This document shows, piece after piece, positions 1 through 11,032 of a stretch of 64,000 nt of DNA. Location: positions 1-64,000 of the forward strand of contig JAYKAV010000283.1 in assembly GCA_035582835.1 (NCBI GenBank), in the 5' to 3' direction. Within the stretch, counting starts at the first letter, position 1. Each line of letters begins with the position of its first letter. The DNA comes from Phoebastria nigripes (Eukaryota > Chordata > Aves > Procellariiformes > Diomedeidae). A program made the translations under genes and the position numbers. The notes beneath the pieces were generated by a model. That model saw only the letters and a list, made by a program, of their open reading frames with translations. It ran no database searches and was not told the origin of the DNA.

Positions 1-1
1 T

Positions 2-1646
2 GCTTCAGAAGTGGTTGGTACTGAAGCACAGCTCCTCCTGGCACCCCGACTGCCGGTGCTGGGCTGGATGTTCAAAGAGAGGGTCCCCTCTACACATCAT
101 GCAACTGATGCTACGTGGAGTAAGTNGGTNNNNCTGATCACACAACGGGCCCGAATAGGAAACCCCAGTCGCCCAGGAATCTTGGAAGTGATCACAAACT
201 GGCCAGAAGGCAAAGATTTTGGAATGTCCCCAGAGGAGGAGGTGACGCGTGCTGAAGAGTATAATAAACTGTATAATAAACTACCAGAGAATGAGAAGCA
301 ATATGCCCTGTTCACTGATGGGTCCTGTCGTCTTGTGGGAAAGCATCAGAAACAGAAGGCTGCTGTATGGAGTCCTACAGGACAAATCACAGAAACTGCC
401 AAAGGAGAAGGTGAATCGAGTCAGTTTGCAGAAGTGAAAGCCATCCAGCTGGCTTTGGATATTGCTGAATGAGAAAAATGGCCAGTCCTTTATCTCTATA
501 CTGACTCATGGATGGTGGCAAATGCCCTGTGGGGGTGGTTGCAGCAATGGAAGCAGAACAACTGGCAGCGCAGAGGTAAACCCATCTGGGCTGCAGCATT
601 GTGGCAAGATATCGCTGCCCAGGTAGAGAACCTGGTTGTAAAAGTGCGTCACGTAGATGCTTACGTACCCAAGAGTCAAGCCACTGAAGAACATCAAAAC
701 AACCAGCAGGTGGATCAGGCTGCTGAGATTGAAGTGGTTCAGGTGGATCTGGACTGGCAACATAAGGGTGAATTATTTATAGCTCGGTGGGCCCATGACA
801 CCTCAGGCCATCAAGGAAGAGATGCAACATATAGATGGGCTCGTGATCGAGGGCTGGACTTGACCATGGATGCTATCACACAGGTTATCCATGAATGTGA
901 AACACGCGCTGCCATCAAGCAAGCCAAGCGAGTAAAGCCTCTTTGGTATGGAGGATGATGGCTGAAATAGAAATATGGGGAGGCCTGGCAGATTGATTAT
1001 ATCACACTCCCACAAACCCACCAAGGCAAGCGCTATGTGCTCACCGTGGCGGAAGCAGCCACCGGATGGCTGGAAAGATACGCCGTGCCCCATGCCACCG
1101 CCCAGAACACTATCCTGGCCCTTGAAAAGCAAGTGCTATGGCGACATGGCACCCCAGAAAGAATTGAGTCAGACAACGGGACTCATTTCCGAAACACTTT
1201 TCCTCGTAGGCACCTGGGCCAAAGAGCATGGCATTGAGTGGGTGTATCACATCCCCTATCATGCACCAGCCTCCGGGAAAATAGAACGATATAATGGACT
1301 GCTAAAAACTACGCTGAAAGCAATGGGTGGTGGGACATTCAAGCATTGGGATNCACATTTAGCNAAAGCCACCTGGTTAGTCAACACTAGGGGATCTGTC
1401 ACCCGAGCTGGCCCTGCCCAGTCAAAACCCTTACGTACTGTAGGTGGGGATAAAGTCCCTGTAGTGCACATAAAAAATATGCTGGGGAAGACAGTCTGGG
1501 TTAGTCCTGCCTCAGGCAAGGGAAAACCCATTCGTGGGATTGCTTTTGCTCAAGGACCTGGGTACGCTTGGTGGGTAATGCGAAAGGATGGGGAAGTCTG
1601 ATGTGTACCTCAAGGGGATTTGATTTTGGGTGAAAATAGCCAATGA
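2..1646 (+). pseudogene. pol: Degraded ERV pol: RT tail, RNase H and integrase
   Basis: This is the 3' end of a retroviral pol gene, open to the left edge. RNase H is recognisable from TDGS (Asp codon 317-319), the Glu of QFAEVKA (431-433) and the Asp of YTDSW (503-505), so its first three acidic residues are intact. Integrase follows. The zinc finger has its two His (HDTSGH) and first Cys (896-898), but Arg (905-907) sits where the second Cys belongs. The catalytic acids are Asp (995-997), Asp of SDNGTHF (1172-1174) and Glu of GKIERYNG (1284-1286). Breaks are in-frame TGA at 470-472, TGA at 956-958, TAG at 968-970, a frameshift near 1190-1207 (first part in frame 2, rest in frame 3) and TGA at 1599-1601. 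Recognisable C-terminal coding continues past the last TGA to a further stop at 1644-1646. The second Asp and the Glu codons are 112 nt apart rather than the 108 expected for D-x35-E, which fits a small insertion in the catalytic loop. Confidence 0.92.
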
Positions 1647-2079
1647 ACTGAACTGTATGATGTGAACTGCTGTATAATACTGTATGTTACCACTTCTGTG
1701 GCTACCATATGTCATATCAACAGTATTGCAATAAGAATCACGCAGATTAATGAAGAAAGAACTCTGATGAAACTGAGCAAAGTGCAACGATGAGAAAACC
1801 GGAGAAGCGCAGCGATAATGGAACCAGAACTGGCTTCAGGATGCAACAATCCAACACCACCCACCATCTCTCCTGCCCTGAAAGACTGTTATGACAGATG
1901 GAGAAGTCATGGACGAAGTGAACAAAATGGACATTTTAGAGGGATGGCCCATAGACTAAGGGAATGATATCTGTGTGTATATATCAAAAGNCANGAAAAG
2001 TGGTGNNGATTAATTGGAATGTATTGGAAAATGTGAGACCTAGGCATGACGTAGATGGTATAGAATAAGGGGTGGATAT
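1647..2079 (+). other. ERV 3' internal non-coding region, no env
   Basis: This stretch lies between the end of pol and the 3' LTR. It is AT-rich, has stops in all frames and shows no envelope-like or dUTPase-like sequence. Several ambiguous bases (1991, 1994, 2006-2007) lie in it. Its only functional-looking element is the purine-rich tract just before the LTR. Confidence 0.75.
2062..2076 (+). promoter_or_regulatory. Polypurine tract (plus-strand primer site)
   Basis: The purine-rich run AAGGGGTGGA, with AGAAT before it, ends three bases before the LTR's TG. Retroviruses use such a tract as the primer for plus-strand DNA synthesis. Its position fixes the left boundary of the LTR at 2080. Confidence 0.75.
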
Positions 2080-2295
2080 TGTCCTGGTTCCAGCTGGGAC
2101 AGAGTTAACTTTCTTCCCAGTAGCTGGGGGGGGTGCTGTGTTTTGGGTTTGGTATAATAAGAGTGTTGATGGCCCATTGGTGTTTTGGGTGTTGCTGGGT
2201 GGTGCTTGCACCAGGGACTTTTCCACCTCCCATGCCCTGCCAGGTGCACGGGAAGCTGGCGGGGGGAGCATAGCCGGGGAGGCTGACCCAGCTGG

Positions 2296-2340
2296 CCAAT
2301 GGGGTATTCCATACCATGTGACATCATGCTCAGTATATAA
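2296..2340 (+). promoter_or_regulatory. LTR U3 core promoter: CCAAT, CRE-like, TATA
   Basis: CCAAT lies at 2296-2300, a CRE-like TGACATCA at 2319-2326 and TATATAA at 2334-2340, in the spacing of a class II promoter. Transcription would start about 25-30 bp after the TATA box, near 2362-2370. The promoter points rightwards, antisense to the glypican exon. Whether it is active today cannot be read from sequence. Confidence 0.65.
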
Positions 2341-2504
2341 TTAGGAGGCGTGGTCTGGGAAGGGGGGCTCTCGCGTCTCATGGCGGCCTGGGCGTCGGTT
2401 GGCATGTGGTGAGCAGTTGCATTGTGCATCACTGCTTCGTATATTCTATTATTGTTGTTGTTATCACTGTTATTATTACTGTTCTACTTTGTTTTATTTC
2501 AAGT

Positions 2505-2510
2505 ATTAAA
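2505..2510 (+). terminator. LTR polyadenylation signal ATTAAA
   Basis: ATTAAA lies about 165 bp after the TATA box in a T-rich context, where the R region of this LTR should end. The same hexamer is present at the matching place in the solo LTR (35700-35705). Confidence 0.55.
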
Positions 2511-5500
2511 CTGTTTTTATCTCAACCCACGAGTTTTCCTACTCTTGCCCTCCTGATTCTCTCCCCTATCCTACCGGAGCGGGGGTGTGAGTGAGCGGCT
2601 GCATGGTGTTTAGTTGCTGCCCAGGGTTAAACCACGACAGGGGGTAAGGCGAGAAAGTTCCAGGAAAAATTCGTCCACTGAAGTTCAGTGGAATGAACAC
2701 AAATACAGCAGATATTTACCAGACCACCTGGTACACATGAATATGTTTTTCAAACCATGGATGGAAAAAAAAAATATAGTCCCTGAGGCTTTAATAGAAA
2801 ATGAAGAGGTCCATGAAGATAGAAAGAGAAAAACTAACTTGCAGTGAACATGAGTAGCTGGTCACTTTCAAAAAAAAAAAATTTTTTTAAATGTGTGAAC
2901 ATAATATGAATATTTCAATTCCCAGGACTATTCTGCGAGTACTTTTTATGATGAGTGATAAAATGTTCCAGCTTGGCTGCAATTGTACTGAACTGTTGTA
3001 ATGGGATTCTGTACTTTAACTTGAAATGGGACTGTAAACCAGTTTTGACGGCATGGTTTATTATCAATAGCTGATTTTGAAATGCTGCCATGACCTCTGT
3101 AAATTATATAAATCAGCATATGAGAAAAAGACAGTGTCACTGTTCTTTAACCTGAAACAATGTCATTATCTGTGTTTTGGCACAGGCCAGGCTCATCATT
3201 GCAGTTCGTCCTGAGCAGTAACTTTGCAAGCAGCCTCTTAGACATAGGCATCACTGCTGAGGGATACAGTCCTGCGCAGCATGGATGAGGGCAGCAGAAT
3301 GTAACCCTTCATTTGTTGGCTCAAGCTGTTATCTCATTAAGTCAAAGGCAAAATTCCCAGTGATGATTACTGGGTCAGAATTAGGCCGAACTCCCTTACC
3401 TTGTTTTTTCTGGCCTTTATTCCTTCTCCTGAATGCTATAATATAATGCTTTTAAATCAAGAACTTTCTGGCTGAAAATATCAAGCTTACTAGACGGCTT
3501 TAACAACTGTAAGTTTTTTTGCAGGTGGCAAAATATTCCAGCTTAAATCTATATTTTTCTTTTTGTATTAAAAACCTACAAAAATATACCCTCAAATTAG
3601 TGTTATTCCAATTGCATATGTTACCAAATGTTTCTGTTTTGGAAAATGATACCTTTTTAATACAAAAACAAGTTTGTGGTTTTTTGTAGGGTGAAAACTG
3701 CATTTCCCCCATTGGCTCCAATGTTTCCATTGTGCAAGAGATTTATCCTGATACAGTTTAGCCCTGGGTGCTATGCCTCCCCCAGCATATTCAGGTTAGT
3801 GCAAATGTTCTTTGTGCTGGCTTTAGTTGTAACAGCGTACAGCATGTGCTGCAGCAGTATACATATTTAAACAGGCTGTTCCTTTACAAGCACATGTTCA
3901 GAAGATTTTATCTAATCAAATTTTAAATAGGAAATTACTTGTCTGACTTCACATCAGAAAGCTATTCCTTTCCCTACTGCTCCAGACTGGATTATTAGGA
4001 CTTCACTACTAAATGGTCAGGAGTGTGTCTGAATCACCAGTCTTAATTTTGGGCTATAAATATCAGATGATGATTTATTACTTGGCAGTTTCAATACTGC
4101 AATGGCAAATTCTCTTTAATTTGAGATGAACAGCAAACAGTTTTGAAAGCTGAGAATTTCTGAGGTTCTCTGTGCAAATAATGGCTAAGCTTTGGGCGTG
4201 CACAATGTGGAATTTCACCGCCTTCGTCAATTGATTTCAATGTACCTACTTTCCAGTGATTCAAAGGGGTTTTCATTGCCCATACTGATCTAATCCTGCT
4301 TATCTTTTTGAATTAACTGTTGACTGTGGACAACAATTCAATGGTAAATGGGCTAAAACTGGGATTTTGAGAATGTTTAATGATTTTTACAACTAAACTG
4401 AATGAAGTTTGAAAGAGTAGTTATTACCTTTGTATTCTACCTGGATCATCACTGTTTAACATTCATGCTTCATCTGGATTTCAGATGAGAGTTTATGATC
4501 TGCACAGTGCCAGAAATCGTACAATCTGCTTGTTCAAAAGTAATTGTTTGCTCTCACCTCTTCCAAAATGCTAATTACACCAGACAACTGGGTCTCACCC
4601 CCTTCTGGGGAATGCTGCTACCCACGTAGGTTGCTTGTGCGAGGTAGGTTTGCTTGTGCAAATCATATCTCGATCAAGAATGTGCATCCTTTCAGAAAGC
4701 ATTAAAATAGGAAATGGACTTAAAGCTTGCTGAAACGAAGACTAATTTGCAAACTTGACAGAAGTGTTTATTTAGAAGATGAACAAACTCTAATGTGATA
4801 CAAGATACCTCAAGAGAGAAAAAAAAAAAGTAAAATTCTCTTAATTTCAAAATATCATTTAGTAATATTCAAAGTTTAGTTGGTTCCTTACGGTATTTTA
4901 TTTCAGAAATAATTCAAATTTGGCTTGACAAACTATTAGACATTCACAGAAGAACAAGCAAAATAGCGGGGTTGAGAGACTGATTAAAGACGACAGCCTA
5001 AAGAATGTTAGAAAATCTGTCTAAATCCTAAAAGACAGGAAGACAAGGACAGAAAACATTTTCTGATTGTGATATTCAAGAACCTGAACTAGGAATACAG
5101 ATGTGATTCAGAAAAAGAAAAGCTTCTGATACAACTATACATGAGGGGTAATTAATTGAGGCAAATGAAGAAAACCAGACTAAAAATTGTGTTGGAAGAG
5201 GTGCTGTAGGATCCTGTATCCAGCTGACTTTTCCATCACTGAGAACTATGATGAAGACCCTTAGTAAACCATAATTTAGAGACTTCACCCTGTTTGCACA
5301 GATTCACGCCCCACACTCCAGCATGTCATATAGAATAGCAAATAGGTTTCTAACTTTACTGTTCTGCAAACTGTATCCAGTTCCTGGGTTTGGGGCTAGC
5401 AGATGGCATTATAGCCTCCTTGAATCTGCACAACACCCTAAAATGCTTCTGAAAGGTGTCAACTGTCCTGTCCATCCTGGAAAATGTTAAATTTCAGGGA

Positions 5501-8500
5501 AATATTACTTAACTGCTTTCAGGATTGAAGGACAGAAATAAACACCCTTAAAATCCAGTAGACAGGAGACACTGTGGGATAAATCAGATGCAAAATCACC
5601 TGCTGAGGAATAACGTGCCTAATCTTTGAACTCTTTTCAAGGAAGGTATTTAACTACGTGCAAGATCATCAGCTGGTTTAAGTTATTATAAGTACCTTGA
5701 TCTCAAGGCAGCCAGATCTAGCCCTATAAATTCATGATCCTGTTGATATGTCACATACTTCAGCCTGAAGTTCTGTTCTTCTTGTAGTAAATCAAGTATA
5801 GAGTACAGAGCATTTGTACTGTGCTCTCTGTTACTGTAAAACTAAACTGTGCTTTCTTTCAGGGTATTGTTTTGATCCTAAATTTCTCAGCTGAGACATT
5901 CTGATGGCGTATCTGTTGGCTTCAGGCACAACAGCACTCTTTTAAGGAGTATTATTATACCTTAAAATGGACAATCAAGGAATAGAAAACTTCAAAATGC
6001 ATACCTGGTGTACTCAAGGCATTTTCTCCCTAAAAGCAAAGACAAAACACCCCCAAGAAACATTGGTTCAAGAGAGGGAGGGATGGAAAACAAACCAAAC
6101 CAATTCTTTTCCTCCTTTAAAAGAACAGCGACCTCTTAGGCTTTCCTCATGAATCATAAAACAAGGGAATGTGGCAGCAGGGAGAAACAGAAACTGTATT
6201 TTCATTTGTCAGTGACTTTCAGTTCAATTTCCACTGCCAAACAGCTGTGCTATCTGCCTTTCACTTGTTGTATGCAATGAGAGATGACAGAGGGTTTCTT
6301 AAAGCCTTTAAAGTTGCAGTAATTCATAACCTTACCTTAATTAACCTGGAATAATTTACCTTTGGAATAAACAAGGTCCTAGGTTTGCTTTTACTATCTC
6401 CTTTCCTGGGAGAAACGTGGTTTTTTTCCTCCAGATATCCCCACATGCAAACACGTTGCTTCTCACACCTAGAGCCCTGGATATTACTAAAACCCTAAAA
6501 CAAAGTAGCATGGCAAATGCTTCAAACCAGCATGGGGTTTAAATGGCACAGCTATGCACTGCATTCAGTTCCTCACTCTCCTTCTGCTTTCACTGCTGAG
6601 CAGGCAAGGGCTCAAGAGGGGGAGGAAGGGTACGCAGAGGTGCCACGTGGCACAGTGCAGCACATGGAGGGGGCACTAATATCACTGTCACTTAGCTGTG
6701 ACCAGGTAAGTGTTCCCTTGCGTGGCATGAAGACTAACTCACAGGTGACCATTTTTCTTAGGCTTGCAGGATTGTTTTGATAACTTATAATGTAATGGCA
6801 TTAGCATTTTAAACTGAGCTTCCATTAAGTTATACGAGTAATCTATTTTGAAGTNATTTGAAGGACCTTTCATTGTTAACTCCTCTTAATGTTGGCTTTA
6901 TGGCATTTTGGGGGTAAATTGCCTTAGCCTTCACATTTATCGTATCACTACTTGGCATGACCGAGATATTACAGCTCTTAAGTGAATTTCTTGTCAGAAG
7001 AATCTAAATCACACAGCTCATGAGAGTTACTTGATGAGGATCGGTTTTACTCTCCATTTAGCTTGGCCTCTAAACTCTGGGTGCCAGCCTGATGCTTGCA
7101 AATGACTTTCACAGAAGTAGGCATTATGAGTGTGGGGTCAAAGTATCCACCTGCAGACTGCTCTTGTCCTGAAGCGAGAAGTATGTTCTGCTTCATGTGT
7201 TTAGTAAGGCAATTTTTCTTGGAAGCTTGTCTTTCTCATAGTTTTAGCCGTCACATACCAAGTTGCCTCTTTTCATTCATGCTCTTTGTGTTCTGTGTTG
7301 TTCCTGTTTGGGGCCATTCAGCTTTGTGATACTTTTGTTTAAGAAAAGTCCATTTTATTAAAACATGTGAGAAACGCTGGTGAGCAGGAATTCACTGGAA
7401 AATCAGATCAATGAGTTTTCAGTTTAGGTCTGTTTTCAAAACACACTTCAGAAATATATGTACACATTGAGTTGCTCCTGTGGAAAGTAACTAGATAAAA
7501 TATTGCTGACGAAGTTAGTAAGAATTGTTCTGCTGTAATAAGTGCATTCAAAGGACAGAGATTACTGGTAATATTTTTAACGGAAAGCTGGTAAAAGCAC
7601 GTTACCCTTCAGTGATCTACAATGCAGTCTCTGATGACCACTTATACAGAACTATTGAAAACATTTAAGCCCCAAATGTCTTCATCTTGATCTCCCCAAT
7701 GTTAGTTTTCCCTTACAGAACAGTGCATTGGAAGGCTTTATACCCTAAGCAACTAAAATGCTTTCACCTTTTAATTTTGTCTAAACGGTGCTAAAATGAT
7801 CAAAAACGTGCTGTAATTTACATTTCTTTGGTGGAAAAATTACATTTCCCCAATTACCTTTTTACCTCTTTGAAGGTACCAAAGACAGTACCAAAGTTGT
7901 TCAGAGAGTCATAGAGCTGGCGCTCTGTCTGTTATTCCTCTAGCTAGTGTTCTAGTTAGCATTAGGAGAAATTCCTACAGGGGACACGTTTATCTGATCA
8001 TGCAGAAAGTAATTTACACAACTAGCAAAAACTCCTGTCTTGTATGGATCCGAGCAGGAAAGCTGGTGGTACTGGGAACTCTCTCACCTCAGGTCTAGGA
8101 GTGAAAACCTGAAGGAACTGAAATCCCTTTCCTTTATACCTCGAACTGTCATGTAAATGCTGAGGTTGAGGAAGGATTAGGAATGATTATACTCTTCTTC
8201 TCATATGCATTTCAGTTTAAATTATACCATGTAATGAAGGACACTAAAATGACACGTAATACCTTATCCCTGTGTCAGTAGATTATAAAACAGATTTAAT
8301 CAGGGATAGAGAGGTTGGGAAACCTTTTTCTTTTTTTCCTTCCCTCCCCCTGCAATGCTCTCTCTTCCTATACCCTTCTCAGAAGCCCCCGCTCAGCCAT
8401 CTTCTGAGCCCATTTGCACAGAACGGAGGCTGCAGGAAACATCACTGTCCCCCAGATAAATGCTTAGCAAAGTATGCCCATGAGATAACAGTGTGACACC

Positions 8501-11015
8501 ACCACGAGTCCAAACTCACTCATCTCAGGATCAGCTCCTATCAAGTTCAATTAATTAATCAAAATCTGTACTTTTCACCCTGATTATTTAGGTTTCTCTG
8601 GTTTTCTTTGCTCCCATGTCTCTTCCCAAACTGTATCTCTACAACAGAAGCCAAAGCCAGAAATTTGCAGCTGTGGAACTACCACCTGCTTCTCCCCACA
8701 CGTGCTGAAGGCCCTCTGGCAGGGTTTGTTTATGCTCCTGTTGACAGAGGCTCATCTCTATCTACCACCCAAAAGAACAAATATAAAGCTTTGAAACCAC
8801 TGAGTTTTCTTAAAAATCAACCTTACATCAGGGCTTAAATTGTTACTATGCTGTTTTGTGGATGGAATGAGGCATTTACACTAAGGGCAATAAAGGAATT
8901 TATAGGCTCTCTAAAAACAGAGCTGGAGATAAAATGTCTTGCGCAACAGAGGATGTAGAAAAATGCAAGGCAGTGGGATAGGTATGAGGCATGATGGAGA
9001 GGTTTCTCTAGGCAGGAAGATGGAAGACACTGAAAATGCAGTATTTCTGCCAGCTAGGATCATCTGTGAGGAAAGTGAAGATGTGTGGCGATGAGAAGTT
9101 AATGAGCATGGCTGACTGCCAGCAGATATTATGATCTCAGAATATTGATGTTTTGTACTAATAATTACAAAATCACCAGCTGTACAATTACATATTTGGA
9201 TAAATACAAGTGTAAGTGAATCCTGTAACATGGTGAATGGAAATGAAGTATGATTAAAATGACAGCTCATACAGTAATATTGGTGCCTAGAAAAGACAGA
9301 CAAGCCGGGAGAATGATAACATAATAAAGGGTAAAAGAATCTTGATATTCAAAAAGAAAAAACTGATAATGAAAACATTCATGAGCAGTGAGAAAAATAC
9401 ATTAACTTTCCATAGCTGTTGAGAGCAGATACAGATCAGAGAGAAGACATTAAGAAAAAAGATTTACTTGTCTGCACTTATAAAGGCATTCTGGGGCAAA
9501 AAAATATCCTTCTCATATGCCCTGAAGAAGAAATCTACAACCAGGATAATCTCTTCTGATACTCTGTCTAGAGCAGAAAGATGCACTGAAGCTGTGGAGT
9601 GTCTGAACAGCCAAGAAGAAAGCCAAGGGTTGGAATCATGTCATCTGAATATGCTAACAAAGTAAATTTGTTATAGGTTCCCATGCGGGCGCTGAAATGT
9701 GACAATAAGCAGGATATTCGACTGAGAGACGTCTGAAAACAGAAAGTACTTATTAAAAGGAGGGAGCTTCATGAAAGAATTAGGAAGAAGTACAGAAGAA
9801 AACTGTTATTGGGATTAGACAAGCATTTGGCAAAAATCACTGTAATAAAGCACATTTGACACAGTCATGCTCAAAGTCTGGCTGGGATGTCACAGGATGT
9901 GTTTGTTTATTGAATGCCTGCACCAACAGATACAATTTTAAAGTATTGTTTAAAATCTGCTGTGCCTTAGGGTCAGCATTGGTCAGGCACTTCTTGTTAT
10001 TCCATGGAAACCCACTGCTTTTGGGACAGGGACAAAGCAGAAGCCCATCTCTGTGTGGAGCAGGCAGCCAGCCAGGGGAAAGGTAAAATCCATGTCTCTG
10101 ATTCCTAATGATCTAAAGTTTCAAGGCATGTAAGAAGGAGTGGAGTTAATATATGCCCCATCTAAGGGCCCAGTTTTTTCACCCATATAGAGATTATACC
10201 CACAGAGAGGTGAATCTGGTACAAAGACTGCAGTTCATGTAGACCAGACATTTTGGCTTTGTCTACTCTGTTCAGTGGAGAACAGGCCCAAGGATAGCCT
10301 AAAACCTATGTTTTCCTTAGCCTGTGCTGTTTGTCTGCCTTGCCAGCAAGAGGACAGCTGTAGTCCAGCACTAGCTACATTTCCCATGACTTTGCATGAT
10401 ATTGTATCAGGCTCCTCTAGAAAGAAGATTGGATTAATTTCTGTCTTACACTGAATATGCAAAACATACAGCTTCATATAAAGTACAGTGATACATGCTA
10501 GTGAGCAAGCCCAGGAATACCTGTGTCCTTCCCATCCACAGACATGTGTGCATATGGACCCATGCCAAAAGGTGGTGTCAGCACAAGCTTTCTTCAACAT
10601 AATGCTCCACAACTTCCACAAAGCCTAGAGCTCTATATAGGTGACTTTGGGCTTGCACTAAACTCAGGTCCCTGCCTGTGGTCTAAACATTTCCTCTAAA
10701 CTTTGTTTAATGGATAATCACCTAATGATTTCCCTGAATAGAGATTTAAAGTTGGTTGTCACTGCTTGGGTGGGACCTCATCACAACATACAGCTGTGTA
10801 GCACAGCTGGAATGGGAAATCCCCTGCACTAACTTCCTTCCCACTTTTCACTGAACAGACTGAAACATTTTTCCTTTTCTCTGAACAGAGGACACAATGT
10901 GAATCTATTGCTGTTCTGTCTTTTCATGAACGGCAGGATGCTAATCCCTCTCCTAGTAAATATTCCTGTAGCTTGATCCTGCAAGGCACTAAGCAATCCC
11001 TGCTCTTCTCCACCG

Positions 11016-11032
11016 CCCCCCCCCCGCCCCCC
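11016..11032 (-). repeat. Poly-C tract, G-quadruplex-capable on minus strand
   Basis: Ten C, one G and six C in a row. The minus strand, which is the sense strand of the inferred host gene, reads as an almost uninterrupted G-run able to form a G-quadruplex and prone to length variation. Confidence 0.7.

Larger units (their letters stand above)
1..2639 (+). mobile_element. ERV-L-like endogenous retrovirus, 3' part (pol remnant to 3' LTR)
   Basis: This is the 3' portion of a class III (ERV-L-like) provirus cut by the left window edge. In order it holds the end of reverse transcriptase, RNase H, integrase, a non-coding 3' internal region of about 430 bp, a polypurine tract and a full LTR starting TG and ending CA. 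No env reading frame lies between integrase and LTR, as expected for ERV-L. The coding part carries several stops and a frameshift, so the copy cannot make active protein. Runs of n at 126-133, 1353, 1364, 1991-1994 and 2006-2007 are assembly gaps or ambiguities. The 5' LTR, gag and most of pol should lie upstream of position 1. Confidence 0.93.
2080..2639 (+). repeat. 3' LTR of the ERV-L-like provirus (560 bp)
   Basis: The LTR begins TGTCCTGGTT and ends CCACGACA, the usual TG...CA ends. It aligns along its whole length with the solo LTR at 35277-35837. I recognise the family as a widespread avian ERV-L LTR. U3 holds a CCAAT box, a CRE-like site and a TATA box. An ATTAAA polyadenylation signal follows, then a U5 rich in T and C. 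The base after the LTR starts a run of five G (2640-2644), so the matching 5' LTR upstream would be expected to follow GGGGG if no rearrangement has occurred. This copy is more GC-rich than the solo LTR. Confidence 0.93.

Noticed and set aside
975..1237. Overlapping + strand frames at 975-1601 and 1037-1237 as separate genes
   Set aside because: They are the two halves of one ERV integrase displaced by a frameshift near 1190-1207.
2040..2432. 130-residue minus-strand frame across the LTR
   Set aside because: It is a shadow frame inside the LTR. The equivalent frame recurs in the solo LTR only because the repeats are homologous.
10235..10621. 128-residue minus-strand frame on the same strand as the glypican exon
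   Set aside because: It was considered as a further glypican exon, but it has no GPI-signal or glypican Cys pattern and no coherent splice boundaries.
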